Shown: positions 18,755 through 27,005, numbered from the stretch's first letter. The stretch is DNA of 64,000 nucleotides from Streptomyces microflavus (GCF_014650075.1 NZ_BMUG01000010.1:331687-395686), one strand, 5' to 3'. Numbers and translations are program-made. The notes: generated by a model not told the origin, from the letters alone.

Positions 18755-18794
18755 CGGCTCCGCACACGACGGCAACGGTTCCGCACACGACGGC
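18753..18794. repeat. 21-bp tandem duplication after the acyl-CoA dehydrogenase
   Basis: Two copies (18753-18773 and 18774-18794) differ at one base: AACGGCTCCGCACACGACG then AACGGTTCCGCACACGACG, each followed by GC. The second copy runs into the terminator stem. Confidence 0.85.
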
Positions 18795-18824
18795 GGCCCC
18801 CGGCATCACGCCGGGGGCCGCCGT
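18790..18824. terminator. bidirectional terminator hairpin
   Basis: A 15-bp perfect stem (18790-18804 with 18810-18824) and 5-base loop ATCAC lie between the convergent acyl-CoA dehydrogenase and FAD oxidase genes. Confidence 0.75.
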
Positions 18825-18846
18825 CCGTGCGCCGGGCGCCGGGGCG

Positions 18847-20451
18847 TCAGCCGGCCGGCAGCTCGACCGACTGGGGATGGCGGAAGAAGTTCCGCGGATC
18901 CCACGCGGCCTTCACCCGCTGCAGCCGGGGGTAGTTGTCCTTGTGGTACAGCTCGTGGAAGGAGACTCCGGAGCTGTTGTACGCGGGGTCGCCCAGGTCG
19001 GTGTCCGGGTAGTTGACGTAGCAGCCGTCGGTGACGCCGTTCGGCACCGGGACGCCGCCCGTGTCGGCGTACAGCTCCTGGTACAGCGCCCGCAGCCACT
19101 CGACGTTCCGCTTGTCGAACGCCGCGTCGGGCCAGTACGACTCGAAGTACACCAGCCACAGGGCGTCCCGGTGACCGGCCGCCGTGTCGCCGTCGGCCAG
19201 CGCACCGATCCGGCCCCGCACGGAGTTGACCACCAGGAAGGTGTGCTCGTTCGGGTTGACGGTCTGCGTCAGGTGCCGGTAGATCACCTCCACCTGGTTC
19301 TCCGGGAAGGCGTCCTTCATGAAGGCCGACTTGTGCGAGGTACGCATGCTGGGGCTGGTGAGCGTCTCGCCCGCGGTCATGGTCTGCGCGGTCGCCTTCA
19401 GGAACGGCCGCTCCTCGGTGACGTTCACGACCGGCTCGGCGCCCAGCGCCCCACCCACGAACGCGATGAACTCGTCCACCAGCCTGCGGGCGTCCGGGGC
19501 CGCCGCGTCCATCTGCGCGATCACGTTGAACATGCCCGTCTCCGCGTGCTGGAGGAAGAGCCAGTGCCCGAGGGAGAGATAGGGGGAGTCCAGGCTTCCG
19601 TGCTCCTTGGACCAGTCGGCGTACGCGGACATGAACGACGCGAACCCCTCCTGGGTGATGTCCCCCCAGGACCAGGCCGCGAAGGTGCACAGGACGGTGG
19701 ACGGCGCCTTCGGCAGCAGGTCGCCCGGACCGCCCTCGGCCCCCCGGCTCCGCATCCAGAAGCGGGTGACGACACCGAAGCTGCCCCCGCCGCCTCCCGC
19801 CACGGCCCAGGCCAGGTCGTGGTTGGGGTCGTCCGGGTCGCGGGTGGCGACGACCGCCCGCACCTCACCCCGCTCGTCCACGGTGACGACCTCGACGGCG
19901 TGGATGTGATCGCTGACGATGCCGTGCGGGCGGGAGAGGATGCCGTACCCGCCCCCGGAGAAGTGCCCCCCGGCCCCCGTGGCGTAACAGCCGCCGCCGG
20001 GCAGGGTCACGCCCCAGCCGATGTGCAGGAGCTCGTATATCTGGAGCAGGGTCGCGCCCGGCTCCACGACGAACGCCTCGCGCTCGTCGTCGAAGCCCAC
20101 GTGGTCCATCAGCCGCAGATCGACGATGATCTCGCTCTCGTCGTTGAAGACGAGGTTCGCGAAGCAGTGCCCGCCGCTGCGCAGCGCGATCCGCTTGCCG
20201 TCGCGGACCGCCTCCTTCACGATCTCGACGACCTGCTCGGTGGTGGACGGGATCCGGATGGCCTCGGGGGAGGCCACATGGCGGTTGTTGCCGTGGCCTC
20301 TGATCATGTCCGGGTAGCGTGCGTCCTCGGGTGTCACGGTGGGAATGACCGCATTTCGCCCTGCCGGAATCCCTCGTCCATTCACGTGTTCCACACTCCC
20401 GCTGATCGTGAGCCGTGCCCTCTTGCGAGCTCGTTCCGTCTGCTGCACCAC
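18847..20451 (-). CDS. FAD-binding oxidase, berberine-bridge-enzyme type with bicovalent flavin
   Basis: A 534-residue flavoprotein oxidase. The PP-loop FAD domain has RSGGHCF (His95) and GGGCYATGAGGHFSGGGYG (Cys155). This His/Cys pair, 60 residues apart, is the signature of bicovalently attached FAD. The substrate domain follows, and a C-terminal BBE segment contains YVNYPDTDLG and FHELYHKDNYPRLQ. Relatives oxidise oligosaccharides, antibiotic intermediates or aromatic alcohols; the substrate here is unknown. There is no signal peptide. GTG 20451 has GAAGG about 7 bases upstream; starts further in are possible because the first 40 residues are variable. It stands alone, not within a biosynthetic cluster. 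Confidence 0.9.
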   Translation of the reverse strand: MVQQTERARKRARLTISGSVEHVNGRGIPAGRNAVIPTVTPEDARYPDMIRGHGNNRHVASPEAIRIPSTTEQVVEIVKEAVRDGKRIALRSGGHCFANLVFNDESEIIVDLRLMDHVGFDDEREAFVVEPGATLLQIYELLHIGWGVTLPGGGCYATGAGGHFSGGGYGILSRPHGIVSDHIHAVEVVTVDERGEVRAVVATRDPDDPNHDLAWAVAGGGGGSFGVVTRFWMRSRGAEGGPGDLLPKAPSTVLCTFAAWSWGDITQEGFASFMSAYADWSKEHGSLDSPYLSLGHWLFLQHAETGMFNVIAQMDAAAPDARRLVDEFIAFVGGALGAEPVVNVTEERPFLKATAQTMTAGETLTSPSMRTSHKSAFMKDAFPENQVEVIYRHLTQTVNPNEHTFLVVNSVRGRIGALADGDTAAGHRDALWLVYFESYWPDAAFDKRNVEWLRALYQELYADTGGVPVPNGVTDGCYVNYPDTDLGDPAYNSSGVSFHELYHKDNYPRLQRVKAAWDPRNFFRHPQSVELPAG

Positions 20452-20532
20452 CCAGCCTTCGGGCGCACAGCGGAAGACGGGAGTCCGCGGCCGATCCTTT
20501 GTCAGGTGTGTGGAGGTATTTCAGCCGTTACA

Positions 20533-21114
20533 TCAGCGGGCCACGCGGATCACGTCGAACACGTTCTTCTGGATGCCGTTGGCATACGCCTCGTACTCGA
20601 CCAGCTTCAGCTTCTGGGTGTCCTTGTCCGTCGCGCTGAACAGACGCTTGCCCGCGCCCAGCAGGAGCGGGAAGACGAGCAGGTGGTAGCGGTCGATCAG
20701 ACCGGCGTCCGACAGGCTGTGGTTCAGGGCGGCGCTGCCGTGGACGATGATCGGGCCGCCCTCGGTCTCCTTCAGCGCGGCGACCTCGTCGAGCGAGCGC
20801 AGGATGCCGGTGTCGCCCCAGTCGGAGACCAGGTCGTCCTCCTTGAGCGTGGTGGAGACGACGTACTTCGGCATCACCTTGTACTCGGCGAACTCCTCCA
20901 TCGCCGGCCACACCGGGCTGAACGCCTCGTAGCTGGTCCGGCCCAGCATCAGGGCGGCGGCCTCCCCCTGCTCCCGGCCCTTGATCTCGTACGCCTCGGG
21001 GAGGAACTCCACGTCCTTGAAGGTCCACCCCGAGTTCCGGTAGCCGGGCTCACCGCCCGGGGCCTCCATGACGCCGTCCAGCGAAACGAAGGCGGTGCTG
21101 AGCAGGGTGCGCAT
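20533..21114 (-). CDS. dihydrofolate reductase/RibD C-terminal family protein
   Basis: A 193-residue NADPH-binding reductase fold. The N-terminus LLSTAFVSLDGVMEAPGG, LMLGRTSYEAFSPVWP and the dinucleotide loop GPIIVHGSAALNHSL match the RibD_C (YwjB/YyaP-like) group, which is distinct from true dihydrofolate reductase, and whose substrates are mostly unknown. ATG 21114 follows CCCAGGAGACCCCG, a strong ribosome site. It is transcribed away from the small hypothetical gene at 21299 and is probably monocistronic. Confidence 0.87.
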   Translation of the reverse strand: MRTLLSTAFVSLDGVMEAPGGEPGYRNSGWTFKDVEFLPEAYEIKGREQGEAAALMLGRTSYEAFSPVWPAMEEFAEYKVMPKYVVSTTLKEDDLVSDWGDTGILRSLDEVAALKETEGGPIIVHGSAALNHSLSDAGLIDRYHLLVFPLLLGAGKRLFSATDKDTQKLKLVEYEAYANGIQKNVFDVIRVAR

Positions 21115-21227
21115 CGGGGTCTCCTGGGTATCTCGTACGGTCCGGTACGGGCACTTCGTGCCGGGTGTCCACTCTTACGGACGTACTGACCGCGCACCCC
21201 GCCGAAACTCATCGGTCAGGCCGGGCC

Positions 21228-21266
21228 CATCCGTCCGGCTCCCCGTCCGGCTCCCCGTCCGGCTCG
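21228..21266 (+). repeat. 12-bp tandem repeat upstream of the gene at 21299
   Basis: CCGTCCGGCTCC is repeated three times (last unit partial) in the divergent region between 21114 and 21299. It is a simple slippage-prone repeat with no evident role. Confidence 0.7.
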
Positions 21267-21298
21267 GCCTCGGACCACGGCCGGTACCCTCCCACCCC

Positions 21299-21769
21299 AT
21301 GACCGAACTCGACAGGCTCACCGCCCTCTTCGAGGCCCTGGGGGCGGACGGTGACGCACCCGACTGGGCCGAGTCCGAGGCGGAGGAGGGGCTCCCGCAG
21401 CTCGCCCGGTACCGGCTCCTGCGGACGGTCTGGCAGGACGTCGACGCCTGGGCCGCGCAGGCACCCCGGTGGGTGGCCGCCTACCGCACCGACGGCGTGG
21501 CCGCCGGGGCCGTCGACCGCGCCCTCGCGGCCGGGCTCACCCCCGAGGACCTCGGCGAGCTGGCCCGCGAGGTGGCCCGGGAGACCGCGTTCGGGGTGCT
21601 GTACACCCTGGCCGACCCGGCGGACGGGTCGCTGCCCGCCGAGATCGAGGAGCAACTGCCGAGCTGGCGGCTGGCGGAGCTGAACCCGGCCGGTGAACCG
21701 ACGGGCCGTCATCTGGACGCCCTGCACGAGGACTTCGCCGGACTCGAACCGAAGGGCATCGTGCCGTGA
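21299..21769 (+). CDS. conserved hypothetical protein, acidic, Streptomyces-type
   Basis: An acidic soluble protein of 156 residues without signal peptide or membrane segment and with no motif I can assign. It starts MTELDRLTALFEALGAD, is rich in Ala/Glu and predicted largely helical, and ends with a shorter segment, PTGRHLDALHEDFAGLEP. Comparable small proteins occur in many Streptomyces. The ATG has no ribosome site, but TACCCT lies 8 bases upstream, so it may be leaderless. Third-position G+C is strong, supporting coding. It stands between a reductase and a subtilisin gene with no clear operon partner. Confidence 0.72.
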   Translation: MTELDRLTALFEALGADGDAPDWAESEAEEGLPQLARYRLLRTVWQDVDAWAAQAPRWVAAYRTDGVAAGAVDRALAAGLTPEDLGELAREVARETAFGVLYTLADPADGSLPAEIEEQLPSWRLAELNPAGEPTGRHLDALHEDFAGLEPKGIVP

Positions 21770-21782
21770 GTGACGTATCGGT

Positions 21783-21890
21783 GTGACCGGCCAGGTCCTC
21801 AACAGCCGGGGCGCGGAGGGGATGGGGGCGGCCGGAGGCGCGTACGACGACCTCAGCGCCGAATTCCGGACGGCGGGCGGCACGCTGGCA
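21783..21890 (+). pseudogene. possible fragment of a short-chain dehydrogenase C-terminus
   Basis: Read from 21783, the frame begins (M/V)TGQVLNSRG and continues GAYDDLSAEFRTAGG. VTGQVLN plus a Gly-rich turn is the usual C-terminal motif of FabG-like dehydrogenases. Only a dozen residues are suggestive and no catalytic part is present, so this may be chance or a deletion remnant. Confidence 0.15.
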
Positions 21891-22027
21891 CTGCCTCATC
21901 CCTCATGCCGCACTGCTGGCGGCGGGGACGGCGTAGGGCGTGCGTTGCCCCGTCCGGTCCCGTACTGCTCAAGGCGCACCGACGGACGCCCGATGGAAAG
22001 GGGGCCGCCGCCCGCACCCGTGGGAGC

Positions 22028-22094
22028 GGCGGTTTCCCCCTTTCGCCACCCCCCAGGGAGTGGCGGTTTCCCCGTCAGCCACCCCCCAGGGAGC
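22028..22094 (+). repeat. 34-bp tandem duplication carrying a ribosome site
   Basis: Copy one starts at 22028 and copy two at 22062. They share GGCGGTTTCCCC at the start and GCCACCCCCCAGGGAG at the end and differ in the middle. Only the downstream copy is placed to initiate translation. Confidence 0.75.
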
Positions 22095-22101
22095 TCCCTC
22101 C

Positions 22102-23295
22102 ATGCGTCTGCTCGCCCGAGTGACGACCGCCGCACTCATCGCCCTCGCCCCCGTGCTGGCCGGAACCCCGTCCTCCGCAGCACCTGCCCAGGACCCGGCA
22201 CCGCTGATCGCCTCCAAGGACGCGGTCCCGGGCCACTACATCGTGACCCTCGACGCGGGCATCGACCCCGCGACGCTGGCGGGGCAGCTGAAGGTGGAGC
22301 CGACGTTCACCTACAGCAAGGCCCTGAACGGATTCGCCGTCCCCCTGACCCCGACCCAGCTCACGCTCGTACGCAGCGCCCTCGGGGTGAAGACGGTCGA
22401 GGAGGACTCGAAGGTCTCGACCCCCTCGGCGGAAGGCCCCGGCGCGGTGGGAACCCGGGCCGCGCCGTCCTCCTCCTGGGGCCTGGACCGCATCGACCAG
22501 CAGGCACTGCCGCTGGACAACGACTTCACCACCCAGAACAACGGTTCCGGCGTGACCGCGTACATCCTCGACACCGGCATCGACTACACCCACGAGGAGT
22601 TCGGCGGCCGAGCCGTCCTCGGCTTCGACGCCATGCCGGACGCCGACACCCAGCAGGGCCTGGACTGCAACGGCCACGGCACGCACGTCGCGGGAACGGT
22701 CGGCGGCAAGACCTACGGTGTGGCGAGCGGGGTGAACCTCGTCAGCGTCCGCGTCCTCGGGTGCGACGGCAAGGGCAGCTACTCGGGGATGATCGCCGGT
22801 CTCGACTGGGTGGCCAAGAACGCCCAGCAGCCCGCCGTACTGAACGGCTCGCTCGGCGGCCCGAAGTCGGAAGCGCTCAACAGCGCGGCCGACGCGCTCA
22901 CCGACGCGGGCGTCCTGCCGGTCATCGCGGCCGGCAACGACGCGAGGGACGCCTGCGACGTCTCGCCCGCCTCCGCCTCCCGTGTGCTGGCGGTCGCCGC
23001 GAGCAACCGCTATGACGAGGAGACGGACTTCTCGAACTTCGGCACCTGCGTCGCCCTCTACGCACCTGGTGAGGGCATCAGCTCCGCGAAGCTCGGCGGG
23101 GGCAGCGTGGACCTGGACGGTACGTCCATGGCCGCACCGCATGTGGCCGGGGTCGCCGCCCTGTACAAGCAGGCCCACCCGGACGACCTGCCGGAGGCGA
23201 TCGTCGAGTTCATCGACGACCAGTCCACCAAGGACGTCCTGACCAAGGTCAGCAAGAGCTCACCGAACCAGCTCCTGTACACGGCCGGACTCTGA
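22102..23295 (+). CDS. secreted S8 subtilisin-like serine protease with I9 propeptide
   Basis: An extracellular protease of 397 residues. A signal peptide runs to about residue 27 (PSSAAPA). The inhibitor-I9 propeptide spans about 43-105 (HYIVTLDAGI to KTVEEDSKV). The mature proteinase-K-like domain begins near SSWGLDRIDQ with the triad Asp157 (ILDTGID), His192 (GHGTHVAG) and Ser342 (GTSMAAPHVAG). The oxyanion Asn is in AAGND. There is no C-terminal sorting or binding domain. AGGGAG lies 8 bases before ATG 22102; the in-frame ATG at 21940 lies in repeat sequence. It is monocistronic. Confidence 0.95.
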   Translation: MRLLARVTTAALIALAPVLAGTPSSAAPAQDPAPLIASKDAVPGHYIVTLDAGIDPATLAGQLKVEPTFTYSKALNGFAVPLTPTQLTLVRSALGVKTVEEDSKVSTPSAEGPGAVGTRAAPSSSWGLDRIDQQALPLDNDFTTQNNGSGVTAYILDTGIDYTHEEFGGRAVLGFDAMPDADTQQGLDCNGHGTHVAGTVGGKTYGVASGVNLVSVRVLGCDGKGSYSGMIAGLDWVAKNAQQPAVLNGSLGGPKSEALNSAADALTDAGVLPVIAAGNDARDACDVSPASASRVLAVAASNRYDEETDFSNFGTCVALYAPGEGISSAKLGGGSVDLDGTSMAAPHVAGVAALYKQAHPDDLPEAIVEFIDDQSTKDVLTKVSKSSPNQLLYTAGL

Positions 23296-23377
23296 CCCCT
23301 CCGGTACGTACGTGGCGGGACCTCTCGTTCGGATCGTGCCTGACTCGCGGGGTCCGGCCTGATCCGAAGGAAAGACC

Positions 23378-24358
23378 CTAGGCCGCCGTCGCCGTCGGCT
23401 CGTTCCGGCAGCCACGGCAGTGGCCCGGCGCCGTGGCGCGGAACGCACGGTCGCAGCCATCGCAGTTCTGGAGGGGGATGACCAGCGTGCGGCGGACCGG
23501 GGCGAGCTCCTGGGCGCCGGGGAGCGGCGGTGGCAGCAGCACGGTGAGGCGGTGCTTGACGATCTTCGCCGGGTGCTTGGGAGGCTGCGGGAGCTCGGTC
23601 GTCAGAGCGTGGCGGATGGTGTCGGGGTGCGCGTCCCGCTCCAGCCAGGCGGCCACACCGGGGACCAGCGCCTCGACGTCATCCTCGGACAGCACCAGCT
23701 CCTTCGCGTGACTCCGCAGCCCGGCGAGGATCGCGGAGGCGGTCTGCCGCAGCTCGGGGGTGAGCTCGCGGGGCCGGGGGAGTGGCCGGCGCGCCGCCTT
23801 GGGCGCGGTGCGCGACGGTACGCGGACCGGTGGGTGCGATTCCTCCGGTACGGGGGTGGGTTCGGGCGAAGGTGAAGGCGGGGGCGCGGGGGCGGGTGCC
23901 ACCACCACCGGCACGGGTGCAGGTGTCACCAAGGGCGCGGGCACAGACGTCACCAACGGCACGGGCGCCGCCACCATCCCGCCCCGCAGCGCCGCCCCCG
24001 GCTGGTTGCAGAACACCGTGCGGGTGACCAGCCGGCCGTTCGCCAGCCTCACGCGGGTCCGGGACAGGTATCCGTGGGCCTCCAGCTCACGCAGGGCGGC
24101 GGCGATCCTCGTCTCGCCCTCGGTGAAGCGGGAGGCGAGCGCCTTGATGCCGACCTCGGACCCGGTGGGCATCGATTGGATGTGGACGCCGATGCCGATC
24201 GCGACGAGGGAGAGCTCGGCGTGCTGCGCGAGGTGGTTGCCGACGATTGTGAACCGGCTCGTGTGCGGGATCGCGAGGTGGATCACGCCGGAGGGCGGGA
24301 GGGGCCCGGGGAGTTCTGCCAGGGCGCGGGTGAGGGCGATATCGTGCTGGGTAGCCAT
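23378..24358 (-). CDS. winged-helix DNA-binding protein of a Streptomyces-specific family
   Basis: A 326-residue cytoplasmic protein. A winged helix-turn-helix spans about 40-110 (LASRFTEGETRIAAALRELE, then GYLSRTRVRLANGRL with the wing). A Pro/Val/Ala-rich disordered linker covers about 130-190, a helical domain 195-285, and a C-terminal zinc-ribbon-like CDGC...CRGC with cysteines at 299, 302, 314 and 317. Streptomyces genomes carry several members annotated as helix-turn-helix proteins; their function is unknown to me. The start at 24358 has no good ribosome site. It is divergent from an XRE regulator across a region with a 26-bp palindrome, which may serve both promoters. Confidence 0.8.
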   Translation of the reverse strand: MATQHDIALTRALAELPGPLPPSGVIHLAIPHTSRFTIVGNHLAQHAELSLVAIGIGVHIQSMPTGSEVGIKALASRFTEGETRIAAALRELEAHGYLSRTRVRLANGRLVTRTVFCNQPGAALRGGMVAAPVPLVTSVPAPLVTPAPVPVVVAPAPAPPPSPSPEPTPVPEESHPPVRVPSRTAPKAARRPLPRPRELTPELRQTASAILAGLRSHAKELVLSEDDVEALVPGVAAWLERDAHPDTIRHALTTELPQPPKHPAKIVKHRLTVLLPPPLPGAQELAPVRRTLVIPLQNCDGCDRAFRATAPGHCRGCRNEPTATAA

Positions 24359-24742
24359 GGGGAAGCTTTCTCTTCCTTGGTGGTCAGGCCCTCGTTCGGG
24401 ATTGCCGTCCCGGCGGGGGCCGTCTCATGTCTGGGGTGTGCTGGTCAGCGTGAGCATATGCCTGCCAACCCGTGCAAAATCCAGCCCAGTTGGCGAATCT
24501 CACCCGTGTGAGTGACGCGCCCGTCCCGCAGCTGACCACCGGGATCGGGTGGGGTGGGGTTGGGTACTTTCTCTTGGTTCTTTTAAGTACTTGATGTCGT
24601 GGCCCGCCAGGTCGCGGTGAGCCACGATCCGGTGGCCCCTCACCGGGTCGTGACGCGTCACGACCCGGCCTGAGCAGCGAGTTCGGGTGGATTTCCGGGG
24701 ATCCGCCACTCGGTGCGGCCCGCCGTCCCTACGCTGCGCACC
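24359..24742. other. regulatory divergent region between HTH protein and XRE-DUF397 pair
   Basis: No gene. It contains a GTACTT...AAGTAC inverted repeat (about 24570-24590), a G-rich run, the 26-bp palindrome at 24643-24668, degenerate copies of CGGTG/CACCG around it, and a -10-like TACGCT at 24730-24735 just before the XRE start. Confidence 0.65.
24643..24668. promoter_or_regulatory. 26-bp perfect palindrome, candidate operator
   Basis: The 26 bases are exactly self-complementary, centred on ACGCGT with flanking GTCGTG/CACGAC. It lies 62 bases upstream of the -10 of the XRE-DUF5753 gene and 285 bases from the start of the divergent HTH gene. An operator for one of the two regulators is the simplest reading. 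Confidence 0.6.
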
Positions 24743-25597
24743 ATGGCTGACGAAGACGTATCCGAGCCCGATCTCGACCTGGACATCGACCCGGCGGACG
24801 ATTCGAGCGCGGTGATGGCCGCCGTGGGGCGGCAGATCAAACTCTGGCGGGAGGCGGCCGGGCTGCGCGCCGCCGAACTGGGAACGGCGATCGGCTACAG
24901 CGAGGATCTCGTCTACAAGGTCGAGGGCGGACGACGCATCCCCAAACCGGAGTTCCTGGACGGGACGGACAGAGCTGTGGGCGCGGGCGGCAAGATCTCC
25001 GCGATGAAGAAGGACGTGGCGGAGGCCCGGTATCCGAAGAAGGTGAAGGACCTCGCCAAGCTCGAACGGGAAGCGGTGGAGCTCGGCGCGTACGGCAATC
25101 ACAACGTCCACGGGCTTCTCCAGACCGCTGAATACGCCCGTGTGCTTTACGAGATGCGGCGGCCGGCGTTCGGGCCGGACGAGGTCGAGCGGTATGTCGC
25201 CGCACGGATGGCGCGGCAGGATATCTTCCGGCGGAAGCCGTTGACCATGCTCACCTTCGTCCAGGAGGAGGTGACGATCCGGCGGCCGCTCGGCGGGCGC
25301 GCGGTGCTGCGGCGCCAGCTCGAACACCTTCTGGAGATCGGGCAGTTGCGGAACGTCGAGATCCAGGTGATGCCGACCGACCGGGAGGACCACGCCGGGA
25401 TGGGCGGTCAGCTCCAGCTTCTCAAGTTCAAGGACGGAACGGCGGTGGGACACTGGGAAGGGCAGTTGTTCAACCGCCTGACTTTCGACCCCAAGGAGGT
25501 TCGGATCCTGGAGCAGCGGCTCGGCCTCGTCCGGGCTCAGGGTCTCACTCCCCGGGAATCGCTGGCCTTCATCGAGAAAGTACTGGGAGAGACATGA
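24743..25597 (+). CDS. XRE-family regulator with DUF5753 (WhiJ-like)
   Basis: A 284-residue transcription regulator. An acidic N-terminus (1-22) precedes an XRE helix-turn-helix at about 28-80 (LWREAAGLRAAELGTAIGYS) and the DUF5753 C-terminal domain, about 100-280 (NVHGLLQTAEYARVLYE, QVMPTDREDHAGMGG, and the final LTPRESLAFIEKVL). This family is very abundant in Streptomyces and is usually paired with a DUF397 partner, as here through an ATGA overlap; whiJ/bldB-type loci are the studied examples. ATG 24743 lacks a ribosome site, but TACGCT is 7 bases before it, suggesting leaderless translation. The target is probably its own palindromic upstream region. Confidence 0.92.
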   Translation: MADEDVSEPDLDLDIDPADDSSAVMAAVGRQIKLWREAAGLRAAELGTAIGYSEDLVYKVEGGRRIPKPEFLDGTDRAVGAGGKISAMKKDVAEARYPKKVKDLAKLEREAVELGAYGNHNVHGLLQTAEYARVLYEMRRPAFGPDEVERYVAARMARQDIFRRKPLTMLTFVQEEVTIRRPLGGRAVLRRQLEHLLEIGQLRNVEIQVMPTDREDHAGMGGQLQLLKFKDGTAVGHWEGQLFNRLTFDPKEVRILEQRLGLVRAQGLTPRESLAFIEKVLGET

Positions 25598-25800
25598 CGC
25601 GCATGACCCCGAGCGGCGACGCCTCCGCTCTGGAGTGGTTCAAGAGCAGCTACAGCAGCAACGACGGCCCCGAATGCGTCGAGGTTGCCGCCGCCCGCAG
25701 CACCGTGCACGTCCGTGACTCCAAGGACCTCGCCAGGTCACCGCTCGGCTTCACCTCCGCCGCCTGGGCGGACTTCGTCCCGTACGCCTCCGGCGGCTGA
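25594..25800 (+). CDS. DUF397 small partner protein of the XRE regulator
   Basis: A 68-residue DUF397 protein. It has the family hallmarks WFKSSYSSNDGPECVEVA, VHVRDSK and the C-terminal FTSAAWADFV. DUF397 proteins act with DUF5753 regulators, in the few studied cases as antagonists or toxin-antitoxin-like partners; BldB is the best-known relative. ATG 25594 overlaps the regulator stop (ATGA), so the two are translationally coupled. It belongs to the same unit and is unlikely to have its own promoter. Confidence 0.93.
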   Translation: MTRMTPSGDASALEWFKSSYSSNDGPECVEVAAARSTVHVRDSKDLARSPLGFTSAAWADFVPYASGG

Positions 25801-25944
25801 GCACGCCACCCTCGTACGCTCCGAGCGCGCTCGGCCTCCACGGACGGACGGCCGGGCGCGCTCGCGTGTGCGGCAGCTTCTCAGCCGGAAGCCCTTTGTG
25901 GCGGAAACCCTGACACCGGCATCCCCCTTCGGCACACTGAGTGC

Positions 25945-26991
25945 ATGGACGATCACCCGGGGAAGTCGCCGGACCATCTCACGATCAACGTCACCCACCG
26001 GGACGACCCGGTCTTCGAGGTCACCGAGGCGGACGCGTTCGCCTCGGCCCGCAAGTATCCGAACATCGTGGTCCGGGGGCCGCTGTTCGGGCTTGCCGCG
26101 CAGCGGCGCGGGGAGCGGCCGCGCTGGCGGCTGATGGGCGAACTCGACACCGGGTTCCCGCAGATGGCCCGCGACGAGCTGAACTCGCACCTCTGGTTCA
26201 AGGCCAAGGACGAAACCGAGGACCGGGCCGAGCGGCGGTCGCTGCTGGCGGCCGTGGCCCGGCTGGAGACCGAGCCGGTCAACGAGGTGACGGCGGACGG
26301 GGTGCGCTACCGCATCGTGCGGGCCGACGAGTTCGCGCGGATCGGTGGCGGGCGCCTGGAGCCGCCCCGGGCCACCGACCCGGACGACGACAGCTGGGAC
26401 CTGGACGCGCCTGAGTCCTCCCGCACCAAGGACTTCGTGGTCGACCACGCGGCCGCCGTCGGGCTGGCCGAAGGGATCGACCGGGCCGGGCTGCTGCAGC
26501 TCTCCTACACCGCCGACCGCTTCCCCTATGACGTACGGGCCGATTCCCAGCGGGCGTTGACCACCCACCCGGGCGTCGTCCTCCTCCCGACGACGTTCCG
26601 GGTGGTGGAGCGGAAGGAGCTGTCCTGGTCGATGGTGACCGGGCAGCACGCGACCCCGCAGGCCGCCCGGCGCGCCCTGGTCGACCACCTCACCCGGCCC
26701 ATGCCGCAGCTCCCGGACCTGCCGGACATGCCGGAGCTGCCCGCGTGGATGAAGGTGGACGAGAAGGAGCAGGCGATCCACGACCGGGCCGCGAAGAAGT
26801 TCATGGCGCGCCGCAGGCCCAACGAACTCCTGGTGCGGGGGCGTCGGTTCGAGGTCGTGCGGGCCGAGCGTGTGATGCGCATCGGGCCCGACGGACCGGA
26901 GGGGCCGCGCCCGTCCGACACGGACGACTACGGCCCCTCCCAGATCCATCCCTTGATGGACGAGGAGGGGAACATCACCTACGGCACGTAG
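25945..26991 (+). CDS. DUF5954-like conserved protein of unknown function
   Basis: A 348-residue soluble protein, probably of the actinobacterial DUF5954 group (recognised from memory of its opening, THRDDPVFEVTEADAFASARKYP, so tentative). It has two similar halves: RYRIVRADEFARIG...GRLEPPR near 112-135 and RFEVVRAERVMRIGPDGPEGPR near 293-315, which look like duplicated beta modules. There is no signal peptide or known catalytic motif. ATG 25945 follows CACACT by 6 bases, giving a likely leaderless start. A 19-bp hairpin begins inside its last codons. It is placed 144 bases after the XRE-DUF397 pair, which may be coincidental. Confidence 0.75.
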   Translation: MDDHPGKSPDHLTINVTHRDDPVFEVTEADAFASARKYPNIVVRGPLFGLAAQRRGERPRWRLMGELDTGFPQMARDELNSHLWFKAKDETEDRAERRSLLAAVARLETEPVNEVTADGVRYRIVRADEFARIGGGRLEPPRATDPDDDSWDLDAPESSRTKDFVVDHAAAVGLAEGIDRAGLLQLSYTADRFPYDVRADSQRALTTHPGVVLLPTTFRVVERKELSWSMVTGQHATPQAARRALVDHLTRPMPQLPDLPDMPELPAWMKVDEKEQAIHDRAAKKFMARRRPNELLVRGRRFEVVRAERVMRIGPDGPEGPRPSDTDDYGPSQIHPLMDEEGNITYGT

Positions 26992-27005
26992 GTGATGTTC
27001 CCCTC
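26965..27005. terminator. 19-bp hairpin overlapping the DUF5954-like stop codon
   Basis: Arms 26965-26983 and 26987-27005 are perfectly complementary with a 3-base loop. The left arm encodes the last residues, the stop TAG (26989-26991) is in the right arm, and 19 bases separate it from the convergent LCP stop. It can serve both directions. Confidence 0.8.

Larger units (their letters stand above)
21770..22101. other. 332-base gene-free stretch before the subtilisin gene
   Basis: No complete gene. It contains the possible dehydrogenase fragment and, at 22028-22094, two copies of a unit with a 34-base period (each GGCGGTTTCCCC...CCACCCCCCAGGGAG). The AGGGAG of the second copy is the ribosome site of the subtilisin gene. 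Confidence 0.6.
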
